Shown piece by piece: positions 1 through 7,446 of a stretch of 10,187 nucleotides of DNA. Numbering within the stretch: the stretch's first letter is position 1; each line of letters opens with the position of its first letter. This stretch comes from a bacterium (lineage in GTDB: Bacteria > KSB1 > UBA2214), in contig JAKQKF010000027.1 of NCBI GenBank assembly GCA_029560815.1, positions 1 to 10,187 on the forward strand, read 5' to 3'. The notes under the pieces were generated by a model. That model worked only from the letters and a program-made list of their open reading frames with translations, was not told the DNA's origin and made no database searches. A program made the position numbers and the translations under genes.

Positions 1-2545
1 CCGGATTGCGGCGGAGCCGAATCAGCCATTTTTGCAGCAGACCGGCGCGCCGCGCCCTGGCCTCGGACTCGCGCACCTCGAGCAAGCGGCCGCCGCTGAT
101 GCCGGCGATTTCACGGATTCCGCCGCCGGGGAAGCGCACCCTCAGCAAGAGCCTGCCGTCGCCGGGCAGGCCGAAATGGACGATGCGGCTGCTCATGCTG
201 TTATAGCCGCTGCCGCCGTTGATCTCGCGCATGCCGAGTAGCTGCGCCGGGCCGCCGGACTCTCCCTGGCGGTAGAGCCAGAGGCGGGCGCCGATGGCAT
301 CGCGGTTGCCGCGGTCGCCGAGGAGCCTGAGCTTGAGCCAGTGGCGGTTATCCGACCGGTTTTCATAGAGGACACTGCGCTGCTCCCCCTGGGCGAGGTA
401 GACATCGAGGTCACCGTCCTCGCCCAGATCCAGTGCCGCCATGCCGCCCGCGTTGGCTGGGCGATTAATGTCCGCCTCTTCGGTGGCCTCATAAAAGAAG
501 CCTTCTCCTTTATTGGTATAAAAGCGGTTGAGAGTGCGGTTGCCGGTGAGCAGGTCGATGTCGCCGTCATTATCCGCATCAAAAAGCAACGCGGTTTGGC
601 AGAGATCGCGGCTGGTCAGCCCCCTTGACGCCGTAGCCTCCTCGAAGCGGCCGCGGCCGTTATTGAGAAAGAGCTGATTGGAATGGACCAGGTTGGTCAC
701 GAAGAGGTCGAGGTCGCCGTCGTTGTCGACGTCGCCCCAGGTGGCGCTAGTGGAGCGGGCGAGGGTATCGCCGCCGGCCACCCCGGCTTCCCGGCCGCAT
801 TCGCGAAAGGCGGGAACAGCGCCGGGACGGGGTGGGCCTTCATTGAGGAAGAGGAGGTTGGCCAGGCCATAGCGCGGCACGAAGAGATCGGGATCGCCGT
901 CGTCGTCGATGTCGCCGAAGGCGGAGCCGCCGCCGCCCCGGCTGATGAGCAGACCCGACTCGCGGGTGACATCGCGAAAGATGCCGGCGCCGTTGTTCAG
1001 ATAGAGGCGGTTGGTCGAGTCCTCGTTGGAGATGTAAAGATCGACGGCGCCGTCCCCGTTGACATCAGCCCAGACGGCGGAGCAGGAGCGCGCCAGACAG
1101 TTGTCGATGCCGGCGAAATCGGACTCCTCGCGGAAACGGCCGCGGCGGATTTGGCGGTAAAGCAGATTGTGACCGTAGATGGAGGTGACCAGGATGTCCT
1201 GATCCCCGTCATTATCGGCGTCGGCCGCCGAAGCCCCCTCGTCATAGTTGACGATCCCGGTGGACAAGGCGGTCCGTCCGGCCAGACCTGCAGCGGCAGC
1301 GGTCTCGGTATCGACCTGGCCGCCTTTGTCCGGTGAGAGCAGGAAAAGATGGTTGGCAGCCCCGGTAGCCACAGCAAAGATGTCCTCAGAGCCATCCCCG
1401 TTAAAATCGGCGATCGCCAGGCCGTGTTCGGCTACGTACCAGCTGCTTCTGGGCATGTAGGTCGGAACAAAGAGGGCGGGGATTCGCCGCTGCAGGGGCA
1501 GGCGGATGACCAGACTGCGTCTGTCCCCGGCAAGGGTGAAAAAGGCGTGGGTCTGCCAGATGTAGCTGCTGTCCTGCTCCTCCTTCTCGATTAGGCGAGC
1601 GATCCAGCCCCCGCCGGCCGCGGTTGCAGAGCGGGCGAGGTGTCCTGAAAGCAGGGTTCCACTCCGATGGCCGAAGAGCAGGCGGTTGGGGGTGAGAGGG
1701 GCCTCCAGCAGGAGGGTGTCCCTGAGGGCTATCGGCCGCTGCAATTGGCTGAAGCGGGTCAGGATCTCGATGGGCCAGCGGCTGGTGCCCCAACCGATGG
1801 CGGGCACAGCGGTCAGCAGCTGCAGCAGTCCGGCCGAATCGCTCTGTGCCGGACGCCACTCCTGGCCGTCGTAAATCAGCGGCAGACTCTGCTTGCGATG
1901 GGACTTGGTCCAGGCGAAGCCGCTGCTGTCGCTAGTCATGACGAGGTTGAGAATGTGCGCCTCTGTCGGCGAGGGATAGAGATGCCAGCTGCGGCCGTCG
2001 TAGCGCATGATCTGCCCCCATTCGCAGCCGGCCCAGCCGCTGGTGGGGGAGAGCATGAAGATAGTGCGGATGCGGTCCGAATTTGGGGTCGGGACATGGC
2101 GCCAGCTGCGGCCGTCGAAATGGAGCAGATCCTGCTTGAGGGTGCGCTCGGGATTGAAGCTGAGCCAGATATCGCGGCGGGAAAGGGCGAAGAGGGTAGA
2201 GAGGGTGCGGCCCGAGAAAGCCGCCAGGTTTTCCAGGTGCCAGCGGCCCGCTTCGTAATGCCAGAGTTCACACGCCGGCTGGATGTCGGGGTACGAGGGT
2301 ATTAGAAATCCGCGCTCTTCATCGATGAAATCGGATGCATAGTCGACATGGGCAACAGCCGCAGGCGTGGAGGCCAGCTGCCATGGCAAGCCAAAGAGGG
2401 GCTGCAGATCGGCGATGACGGCGCTGGAATCGCTAGGCGCTGCGGTGATTCGCAGGGTTTTAGCCGCAAGGAGAAAGGGGGAGATGAGAAACGCCACACT
2501 GCAAGCCAGGAGGTGGAGAGAGAAGAATTTCGTTCTAACTTGCAT
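1..2545 (-). CDS. Secreted FG-GAP/VCBS repeat protein with ASPIC/UnbV domain (C-terminus beyond the window)
   Basis: One frame stays open from the ATG at 2545 to the window edge: 848 codons with no stop. Residues 1-28 look like a Sec signal peptide (basic MQVRTK, hydrophobic core, LLAA before KTL). Residues 30-340 hold three [FY]DGxxW repeats (Asp144, Asp183, Asp226) about 40 residues apart, suggesting beta-propeller blades. Seven DxDxDGxxD calcium loops of FG-GAP/VCBS type start at residues 380, 442, 494, 545, 605, 656 and 706, an even 50-62 residue period. Residues 733-830 match ASPIC/UnbV (NRHWLKLRL, NRDAIGARL, NGGSGYNS, HFGLPG). The residues after it (ARRAGLLQKWLIRLRR) are basic and could lead into a linker, membrane segment or signalling domain that lies outside the window. 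The family is exported and often binds ligands or other proteins; no enzymatic role is shown here. The Shine-Dalgarno site is weak. A lipobox-like LLAC at residues 12-15 sits too early in the hydrophobic core to be convincing. Confidence 0.9.
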   Translation of the reverse strand, partial: MQVRTKFFSLHLLACSVAFLISPFLLAAKTLRITAAPSDSSAVIADLQPLFGLPWQLASTPAAVAHVDYASDFIDEERGFLIPSYPDIQPACELWHYEAGRWHLENLAAFSGRTLSTLFALSRRDIWLSFNPERTLKQDLLHFDGRSWRHVPTPNSDRIRTIFMLSPTSGWAGCEWGQIMRYDGRSWHLYPSPTEAHILNLVMTSDSSGFAWTKSHRKQSLPLIYDGQEWRPAQSDSAGLLQLLTAVPAIGWGTSRWPIEILTRFSQLQRPIALRDTLLLEAPLTPNRLLFGHRSGTLLSGHLARSATAAGGGWIARLIEKEEQDSSYIWQTHAFFTLAGDRRSLVIRLPLQRRIPALFVPTYMPRSSWYVAEHGLAIADFNGDGSEDIFAVATGAANHLFLLSPDKGGQVDTETAAAAGLAGRTALSTGIVNYDEGASAADADNDGDQDILVTSIYGHNLLYRQIRRGRFREESDFAGIDNCLARSCSAVWADVNGDGAVDLYISNEDSTNRLYLNNGAGIFRDVTRESGLLISRGGGGSAFGDIDDDGDPDLFVPRYGLANLLFLNEGPPRPGAVPAFRECGREAGVAGGDTLARSTSATWGDVDNDGDLDLFVTNLVHSNQLFLNNGRGRFEEATASRGLTSRDLCQTALLFDADNDGDIDLLTGNRTLNRFYTNKGEGFFYEATEEADINRPANAGGMAALDLGEDGDLDVYLAQGEQRSVLYENRSDNRHWLKLRLLGDRGNRDAIGARLWLYRQGESGGPAQLLGMREINGGSGYNSMSSRIVHFGLPGDGRLLLRVRFPGGGIREIAGISGGRLLEVRESEARARRAGLLQKWLIRLRRNP

Positions 2546-2613
2546 CGCAGGACCGCCCGGCCAGATGAGCCCGTTTCCGTGAGCAGCAGAGTGGAGGTGC
2601 CAAGTTTCGAGTC

Positions 2614-2642
2614 AAATTAGCCAATTTTTAAACTCTTGTCAA
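2614..2642 (-). promoter_or_regulatory. Sigma70-like promoter of the FG-GAP/ASPIC gene
   Basis: On the minus strand a perfect -35 TTGACA (2642-2637) is followed by exactly 17 bases and a weaker -10 TAATTT (2619-2614). Transcription would start near 2607, giving a leader of about 60 bases before the ATG at 2545. The spacing and perfect -35 support it; the -10 matches only three of six consensus bases. Confidence 0.5.
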
Positions 2643-2654
2643 TCTAAATCAATT

Positions 2655-2671
2655 CCGGCTGAACCAGCCGG
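2655..2671. promoter_or_regulatory. Perfect hairpin/inverted repeat in the divergent intergenic region
   Basis: CCGGCTG-AAC-CAGCCGG forms a 7-bp perfect stem with a 3-base loop. It lies in AT-rich sequence just upstream of the minus-strand -35 (2642-2637) and about 20 bases upstream of the proposed plus-strand -35 (2691). No T-run follows on either strand, so it is not a typical intrinsic terminator. It may be a binding site for a dimeric regulator shared by both divergent genes, or simply a structural element. Confidence 0.4.
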
Positions 2672-2690
2672 GCAAGCAAGTTAAAAAGAA

Positions 2691-2719
2691 TTGCAATCCT
2701 CATTAATTCTGCCTATTTT
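2691..2719 (+). promoter_or_regulatory. Possible sigma70-like promoter of the nuclease-dinG-queG operon
   Basis: TTGCAA (2691-2696) is followed by 17 bases and TATTTT (2714-2719); each box matches four of six consensus bases. The expected start, near 2726, precedes the ATG at 2751. This also argues against the upstream TTG at 2691 being the translation start, because that TTG would be the -35 box. Confidence 0.4.
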
Positions 2720-2750
2720 CTCGTTCACCCCTTCCTTCGGAATCAGACCC

Positions 2751-3692
2751 ATGTTTACCTACGACCAAAAAGGCATTCAGATCGAGGGCGCCGAACTCTG
2801 GCTCGACGCCCTGCGCAAGGTGAGCTTTTCTTTCGTCTCCCATGGCCACGCCGATCATCTGAAAAATCACCTCCGCATCCTCGCCACGCCCGCGACGGCC
2901 TCTTTCCATGCCCTGCGCGCCAAAAAGGCGGAGGTGCTGCCGCTCAATTTCGGTGAAACTCTCGAAATGGAGGGCATGAAGATCCGCCTCTATCCGGCGG
3001 GCCACATCCTCGGTTCGGCGATGATCCATATCGAGCGCGACGGCTGCTCCCTGCTCTACAGCGGTGATTTCAAGCTGCGCCCCAGCGCCACCTGCGAGCC
3101 GATCGAGGTGCCCCATGCCGATATCCTCATCACCGAGAGCACCTACGGCCACCCGGAATATGTGGTCGAACGGAGCCGGGAAACACTGATCGAAGAGCTC
3201 ATCGGCTTTATCAGCGACTGCCGGCGGAGCGGCCACACTCCGGTGGTGCTGGCCTATGCCCTGGGCAAGTCGCAGGAAGCGATGAAGATCCTCGGCGACC
3301 GCGGCTATGGCGTGCGCGTTTTCCCCTCGATCTGGCAGATGGCGCAAGTCTACCAGCAGTTCGGCGTCCTCTTTTCCAACTGCGCACCCTGGGAAGGCGC
3401 TGCGATCGGCCCCGAAGAGGTGCTGATCGTTCCGCCCCACACCGCCTTCACCCGCGCCTTGCAGTTCGTGCCGCGGCGAAAAACGGTTTTTCTCTCCGGC
3501 TGGACCCATGGCGGCCATGGCCCGGGCTGGCGCACCGACCATCGCATCCCCCTCAGCGACCATGCCGATTTTAACGAACTCATCGAGTTCACCGCCATGG
3601 TGCAGCCGCAAAAAATCTACACCACCCACGGCTTCGCCGGTTTCTCCGGCCATCTGCGCGATTTGGGCTATGACGCGGAGATGCTGGCGTGA
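2751..3692 (+). CDS. Metallo-beta-lactamase/beta-CASP-type nuclease (COG1236-like exonuclease)
   Basis: This 313-residue protein has the metallo-beta-lactamase metal-binding set: HGHADH (His31, His33, Asp35, His36), GHILGSA (His85) and SGDFK (Asp106). It also has the beta-CASP motifs: A in ESTYG (Glu129), B in SDHAD (His271) and C in THG (His293). Known relatives are two-zinc RNA or DNA nucleases such as CPSF73/YSH1-like RNases and the ligase-associated DNA exonuclease group. The compact size and lack of a long C-terminal extension fit the small bacterial group. Substrate cannot be read from sequence; the helicase neighbour makes DNA plausible. I chose ATG 2751 over the in-frame TTG at 2691 because conserved-looking sequence starts at MFTYDQKG and the extra 20 residues look untypical. 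The Shine-Dalgarno site is weak (GGA at 2739-2741). The stop overlaps the next gene's start by 4 bases, so translation is probably coupled. Confidence 0.87.
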   Translation: MFTYDQKGIQIEGAELWLDALRKVSFSFVSHGHADHLKNHLRILATPATASFHALRAKKAEVLPLNFGETLEMEGMKIRLYPAGHILGSAMIHIERDGCSLLYSGDFKLRPSATCEPIEVPHADILITESTYGHPEYVVERSRETLIEELIGFISDCRRSGHTPVVLAYALGKSQEAMKILGDRGYGVRVFPSIWQMAQVYQQFGVLFSNCAPWEGAAIGPEEVLIVPPHTAFTRALQFVPRRKTVFLSGWTHGGHGPGWRTDHRIPLSDHADFNELIEFTAMVQPQKIYTTHGFAGFSGHLRDLGYDAEMLA

Positions 3693-6229
3693 GTTCAGTC
3701 GCAAAATATCTCTCCGCACAGGCCGCGGAAAAGATCCGCAGCGCTATCGATGAAGCGGGCGGCAACGAGGTCTTTTTCATCGGCTACACCGAAGAAGATC
3801 TGATCGTCCACGATGTCGCTGTGGCAGCGCGCGGCCACAAGACGGCGGTGCCGGTGATCACCCAGCTCGCCGCCGAGGCCGATGTGGTGATCCACAACCA
3901 TCCCTCCGGCCATCTCACCCCCTCCGAGGCCGATCTCTCGATCGCCGCCGCTCTCGATCCTTTCAGTGTCGCTTTCTATATCGTCGACAACCAATCCGAG
4001 AATATCTACGTCGTGGTCGAGCCCTTCGCCAAGCGGGAGATCATTCCCCTCGACGAAGAGAACCTGGTCAGGCTGGTGCAGGCAGGAGGGGCGGTTTCGC
4101 GCGAGCTCTCCGGTTACGAGGTCCGGCCTCAGCAGGAGGAGATGATCCGCGCAGTGACTGAAGCCTTCAACGGGCAAAAGATCGCCACCATCGAGGCAGG
4201 CACCGGCACCGGCAAGACGCTCGCCTACCTCATACCCGCGATCAGCTGGGCCCTGCTAAACAAGGAGCGCGTGGTGGTATCGACCAACACCATCAATCTG
4301 CAGGAACAGCTGATCAAGAAGGATCTGCCTTTCCTGCGGAAGGTGCTGCCGGACGAGTTCACCGCGGTGCTGGTCAAGGGGCGCGGCAATTATGCCTGCC
4401 TGCGCAAGGTCAATGACCTCGCCGGTGAGCTCGACCTGCAGAGTGACGAGGAGGAGGGGGAGGAGCTGCAGCAGCTGATTGACTGGGCGCGCAGCTCCAG
4501 TGACGGCAGCAAGGCCGATCTCAATTACATTCCGCGCGAGCAGGTCTGGGAAAAGATCGGCTCGGAGAGCGACACCTGTACCCGCAGCCGCTGTCCCTTC
4601 TTTCGCGACTGCTTCGTCAACAAGGCCCGTCGCCACGCCGCCCGCGCCAATATCCTGGTGGTCAACCATCATCTCCTCTTCGCCGATCTCTCGATCCGCT
4701 ACCAGATCGGCTCGGTCAGCGAGGCCGCGGTGCTGCCGCCCTATTCCCGCATCATCTTCGATGAGGCCCACCATCTCGAGGATGTCGCCACCAACTATTT
4801 CGGCGACCGCGTCACCCGCGCCGGCATCATGCGCATCCTCAGCCGCCTCCATCGTCAGCAGAAGCAGCTCTTCAAGGGCCATCTCCACACCGCACTCTTC
4901 AAGCTGCGGCGCAAACGCGGCCAGTTCGATGAGCATCTCTGCTCCAGGATCGAAGAGAGCGTCATGGGCCGGCTGGTGCCCGAGGTGATCGCACTGCACG
5001 AGGCGACCCAGGTGCTGATGGACCACATTTTTGAGGCCGTCAAGGGATTCGCCCAGGAGAATCAGGGCTACGAGATCAAACAGCGCCTGGTGCCCGAAGT
5101 GGTTCAGGCGCTGCTCATCGACAGCGGCCTGAGCCGACTGCTCCAGGAGTATACCTCCAGCATGCTCGATCTGTCGGCGGGGCTCGCCGGGCTGGCGGGA
5201 CTCCTGCACAAGCTTCAGACCGGAGCGGATGAAGACCTTGCCTCGGTGATCGTCGAGATCAAGGCCTCTTCCGATCGTCTGGCCGCGGCTTCGGCGGTGA
5301 TCGGAGAGGTCGTCTTCAAACAGGACGAGGAGAGCATCCGCTGGATCGAAGTCCGTCCCGGTTACAAGGGGCGCCACATCGTCCGTTTTCAGTGCTCGCC
5401 CCTGGACATCGCACCGATGATGCAAAAGGCGGTCTACGATTCCTATAATACCATCGTGATGACCTCCGCGACCCTGACGGTCGAGAATTCCTTCGAATTT
5501 CTCGGCAAACGGATCGGCCTCACCGCGCTCGATCCCGGCCGGCGCCGCGAGCTGCTGCTGCCCGCACCTTTCGACTATCAGAATCAGGCGGTAGTCTGCA
5601 TTCCCACCGACATCCCGGACCCGAACGACCGGGCCTTCTCGGCTGAGCTGGGCAAACTGATCTTCCGCGCCGTCTCCATCTCCCACGGCAGGGCCTTCGT
5701 CCTCTTCACCTCCTACGGCCTGCTCTCCATCATCTACCGCCAGCTCGAAGACTCCTTCCGCAAACTGGGCATAAACCCCCTCCGTCAGGGCGACGAAAAC
5801 CGTCATGAGCTGCTGGCGCGCTTCCGCCGCGACAAGGCCTCGGTGCTTTTCGCCACCGACAGCTTCTGGGAGGGGGTCGACGTCGAGGGCGAAGCCCTGG
5901 AGAATGTCATCATCAGCAAACTTCCCTTCAAGGTGCCCAACGAACCGGTCATCGAGGCGCGCTGGGAGGCGATCGAGCGGGCGGGGGGCAATCCCTTCAT
6001 GGAGTATGCCGTCCCCCTGGCGGTGCTCAAGTTCAAGCAGGGATTCGGCCGCCTCATCCGGCGCAAGAGCGACCGCGGCTCGGTGATCGTCTTCGACAAC
6101 CGCGTGGTGCGGAAAAGCTACGGCAAACGCTTTATGCGCTCATTGCCTCCCTGCCGGACAGTGATCGGCGGGAAGGAGCAGGTTTTCGCCGAACTGGTCA
6201 ATTTTTTCGATCGCAGGAAAACGCGGTGA
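3689..6229 (+). CDS. dinG: DinG-family Fe-S DNA helicase with N-terminal RadC-like JAB/JAMM domain
   Basis: 846 residues from a GTG start, with GGAG 8 bases upstream and a GTGA overlap with the nuclease gene. Residues 1-130 form a RadC/JAB-like domain: Glu27 in NEVFF, then HNHPSG (His69, His71) and TPSEAD (Ser79, Asp82), a complete JAMM metal-binding set. Residues 140-846 are a superfamily 2 XPD/DinG helicase: Walker A AGTGTGKT (170-177, Lys176), DEAH (358-361), a DSFWEGVDVEG motif V and QGFGRLIRR motif VI (from 784). Cys237, Cys297, Cys302 and Cys308 match the DinG iron-sulfur cysteines, with the same 5 and 6 residue steps between the last three as in E. coli DinG. DinG helicases unwind DNA 5' to 3', including forked, D-loop and R-loop substrates. 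Many Firmicutes relatives carry a DnaQ-like exonuclease at the N-terminus; here a JAMM domain takes that place. JAMM enzymes cleave isopeptide bonds, but the biochemical role of RadC-type domains is unsettled, so its activity here is unknown. Confidence 0.93.
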   Translation: MSSVAKYLSAQAAEKIRSAIDEAGGNEVFFIGYTEEDLIVHDVAVAARGHKTAVPVITQLAAEADVVIHNHPSGHLTPSEADLSIAAALDPFSVAFYIVDNQSENIYVVVEPFAKREIIPLDEENLVRLVQAGGAVSRELSGYEVRPQQEEMIRAVTEAFNGQKIATIEAGTGTGKTLAYLIPAISWALLNKERVVVSTNTINLQEQLIKKDLPFLRKVLPDEFTAVLVKGRGNYACLRKVNDLAGELDLQSDEEEGEELQQLIDWARSSSDGSKADLNYIPREQVWEKIGSESDTCTRSRCPFFRDCFVNKARRHAARANILVVNHHLLFADLSIRYQIGSVSEAAVLPPYSRIIFDEAHHLEDVATNYFGDRVTRAGIMRILSRLHRQQKQLFKGHLHTALFKLRRKRGQFDEHLCSRIEESVMGRLVPEVIALHEATQVLMDHIFEAVKGFAQENQGYEIKQRLVPEVVQALLIDSGLSRLLQEYTSSMLDLSAGLAGLAGLLHKLQTGADEDLASVIVEIKASSDRLAAASAVIGEVVFKQDEESIRWIEVRPGYKGRHIVRFQCSPLDIAPMMQKAVYDSYNTIVMTSATLTVENSFEFLGKRIGLTALDPGRRRELLLPAPFDYQNQAVVCIPTDIPDPNDRAFSAELGKLIFRAVSISHGRAFVLFTSYGLLSIIYRQLEDSFRKLGINPLRQGDENRHELLARFRRDKASVLFATDSFWEGVDVEGEALENVIISKLPFKVPNEPVIEARWEAIERAGGNPFMEYAVPLAVLKFKQGFGRLIRRKSDRGSVIVFDNRVVRKSYGKRFMRSLPPCRTVIGGKEQVFAELVNFFDRRKTR

Positions 6230-6318
6230 CCCCCCGGCAGGGGTATGGTGCTCCAGCGGCTGTACCAGACCCGCTGTCCCTTGCGGAATAGTGATTCATT
6301 AGCAGGGCAGAGGAAGAG

Positions 6319-7272
6319 ATGGATCTGAAAAACGCCATCAAGGAACACGGACTTGCTCTCGGCCTGGATCGTATCGGTTTTGCCCGGGCTGAAGCACTGC
6401 CGGGCGACTCTCTGCGCGAGTGGCTTGCCAGCGGCTGCAGCGCCGGGATGGAGTGGATGGCCGGGCGGGTGGAGATGCGCCTGGATCCACGCCTCATGCT
6501 CCCCGGCGCCCGCACGGTCATCGTCATGGCAGCCAACTATTTCCCGCCTGGCGATAATCCCGGTGACTGCCGCATGGATCCCCGCCTCGCCCGCATTGCC
6601 CGCTATGCACTGGGCGATGACTATCATGTGGTGCTCAGGAGCCGGCTCAAGAGTTTGCTCGCATTCATCCGCACGCTCGCCCCGGCGGCGGAGGCCCGGA
6701 TCTGCGTCGATTCCGCCCCGATCTGGGAAAAGGAGTGGGCGCGCCGCGCCGGTATCGGCTGGCGCGGCAAGCACAGCCTGATCATCGCCCCGGGACTGGG
6801 ATCCTGGATCACACTCGGCGAGATTGTGACCGATCTCGAGCTTGAACCGGACCAGCCCGTGCCTGACCTCTGCGGCGCCTGCACGCTCTGTATGGAGTCC
6901 TGCCCGGCCGGCGCCCTCACCTCCCCCTCTACCCTGGATGCCCGGCGCTGTATCGCCTATCACACCATAGAATCCGCAGACGATATCCCCGCTGCAGTGC
7001 GCACGGCCATGGGCAACCGCATCTTCGGCTGCGATATCTGCCAGGCGGCTTGCCCGTGGAATCTCAAATGGGCTGTGCCGGCTGCCGATCCCTCGTTTCA
7101 TCCCCGTCCGCACTGGCAGAACGCCCCGCTGGCCGAACTGGCCCGCTGGCCGGAGGAGCGTTTCATCGCCGCAGCGCAGCGTTCGCCCCTGCAGCGGCGG
7201 GGGTACGCCGGATTCATCCGCTCGGTGCGCGCCGCCATCGCCAATCTGCAAGAGTTACCCCCTCTCCCCTGA
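6319..7272 (+). CDS. queG: Epoxyqueuosine reductase QueG
   Basis: 317 residues with strong QueG signatures. The enzyme reduces epoxyqueuosine to queuosine in the wobble position of tRNAs for Asp, Asn, His and Tyr, using cobalamin and two [4Fe-4S] clusters in the cytoplasm. The segment VDSAPIWEKEWARRAGIGW includes Asp131, the likely catalytic acid. Cluster cysteines are CGACTLCMESC (Cys185, Cys188, Cys191, Cys195), Cys211 in DARRCIAY, and CDICQAAC (Cys238, Cys241, Cys245). It lacks most of the C-terminal HEAT-like region that makes E. coli QueG about 379 residues and B. subtilis QueG about 386; it ends soon after the RRGYAGFIRSVRAAIANL stretch, and short forms of about this size exist. A purine-rich Shine-Dalgarno stretch (6309-6318, AGAGGAAGAG) precedes the ATG. 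It sits 89 bases after the helicase on the same strand with no clear terminator, so co-transcription is likely, though no functional link is evident. Confidence 0.96.
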   Translation: MDLKNAIKEHGLALGLDRIGFARAEALPGDSLREWLASGCSAGMEWMAGRVEMRLDPRLMLPGARTVIVMAANYFPPGDNPGDCRMDPRLARIARYALGDDYHVVLRSRLKSLLAFIRTLAPAAEARICVDSAPIWEKEWARRAGIGWRGKHSLIIAPGLGSWITLGEIVTDLELEPDQPVPDLCGACTLCMESCPAGALTSPSTLDARRCIAYHTIESADDIPAAVRTAMGNRIFGCDICQAACPWNLKWAVPAADPSFHPRPHWQNAPLAELARWPEERFIAAAQRSPLQRRGYAGFIRSVRAAIANLQELPPLP

Positions 7273-7405
7273 TTTAAGCCCGCACCCGCGCCCGTCCGCT
7301 GTTCAGGCGGCGCTCTGCTCACACTGCCTCTTTCCTGCATACTGCAAGGTGAACGGCTTTGCTCCGGCAATTTCCGCGCGATTCCACAGGTTGATAAAAT
7401 ATTTC

Positions 7406-7434
7406 TTGCATCTGTTTCCTAATCAACGTATAAT
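7406..7434 (+). promoter_or_regulatory. Near-consensus sigma70 promoter of the tandem-MerR gene
   Basis: TTGCAT (7406-7411) is followed by exactly 17 bases and a perfect TATAAT (7429-7434). Transcription should start near 7441, leaving a leader of about 45 bases before the ATG at 7485. Unlike classical MerR-activated promoters, which have 19-20 base spacers, the spacing here is optimal, so this promoter should be active without DNA distortion. Confidence 0.72.
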
Positions 7435-7446
7435 GTATACGTATAC
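7435..7446. promoter_or_regulatory. 12-bp palindrome over the transcription start: candidate autoregulatory operator
   Basis: GTATACGTATAC is perfectly self-complementary and abuts the -10 box, covering the expected +1. Its core CGTATA/TATACG recurs nearby: CGTATA at 7427-7432 (overlapping the -10) and 7440-7445, and TATACG at 7436-7441 and 7466-7471. A protein bound here would block RNA polymerase, which suits repression. The downstream MerR-like protein is the obvious candidate binder, but this is inferred from position. Confidence 0.5.

Noticed and set aside
683..1336. 217-codon plus-strand frame opposite the FG-GAP repeats
   Set aside because: Its valine/aspartate-rich repeats are simply the reverse complement of the DxDxDG codons of the minus-strand gene.
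1401..1859. Minus-strand frame with a separate start inside the FG-GAP gene, suggesting a frameshift
   Set aside because: I checked the phase of the main frame at each calcium loop, at the DGxxW repeats and at the ASPIC domain; all agree, so the gene is intact and this is an out-of-frame shadow.
2691..2750. TTG start for the nuclease gene, 20 codons upstream
   Set aside because: There is no good ribosome binding site, the added residues look non-conserved, and the TTG overlaps a plausible -35 box.
2703..3719. 338-codon minus-strand frame opposite the nuclease gene
   Set aside because: The plus strand encodes all beta-lactamase and beta-CASP motifs; the antisense product is low-complexity and unlike any family I know.
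4256..5806. 516-codon open frame on the minus strand inside the helicase gene
   Set aside because: It is antisense to strongly conserved helicase motifs, its protein has no recognisable domain, and long antisense frames are expected in GC-rich genes with this codon bias.
6229..6285. Small hairpins (ACCCC/GGGGT and CAGCGG/CCGCTG) between helicase and queG as a terminator
   Set aside because: Stems are 5-6 bp and no T-run follows, so termination is not supported.
6118..7251. 377-codon minus-strand frame opposite queG
   Set aside because: It is a shadow of queG, whose iron-sulfur motifs fix the true frame.
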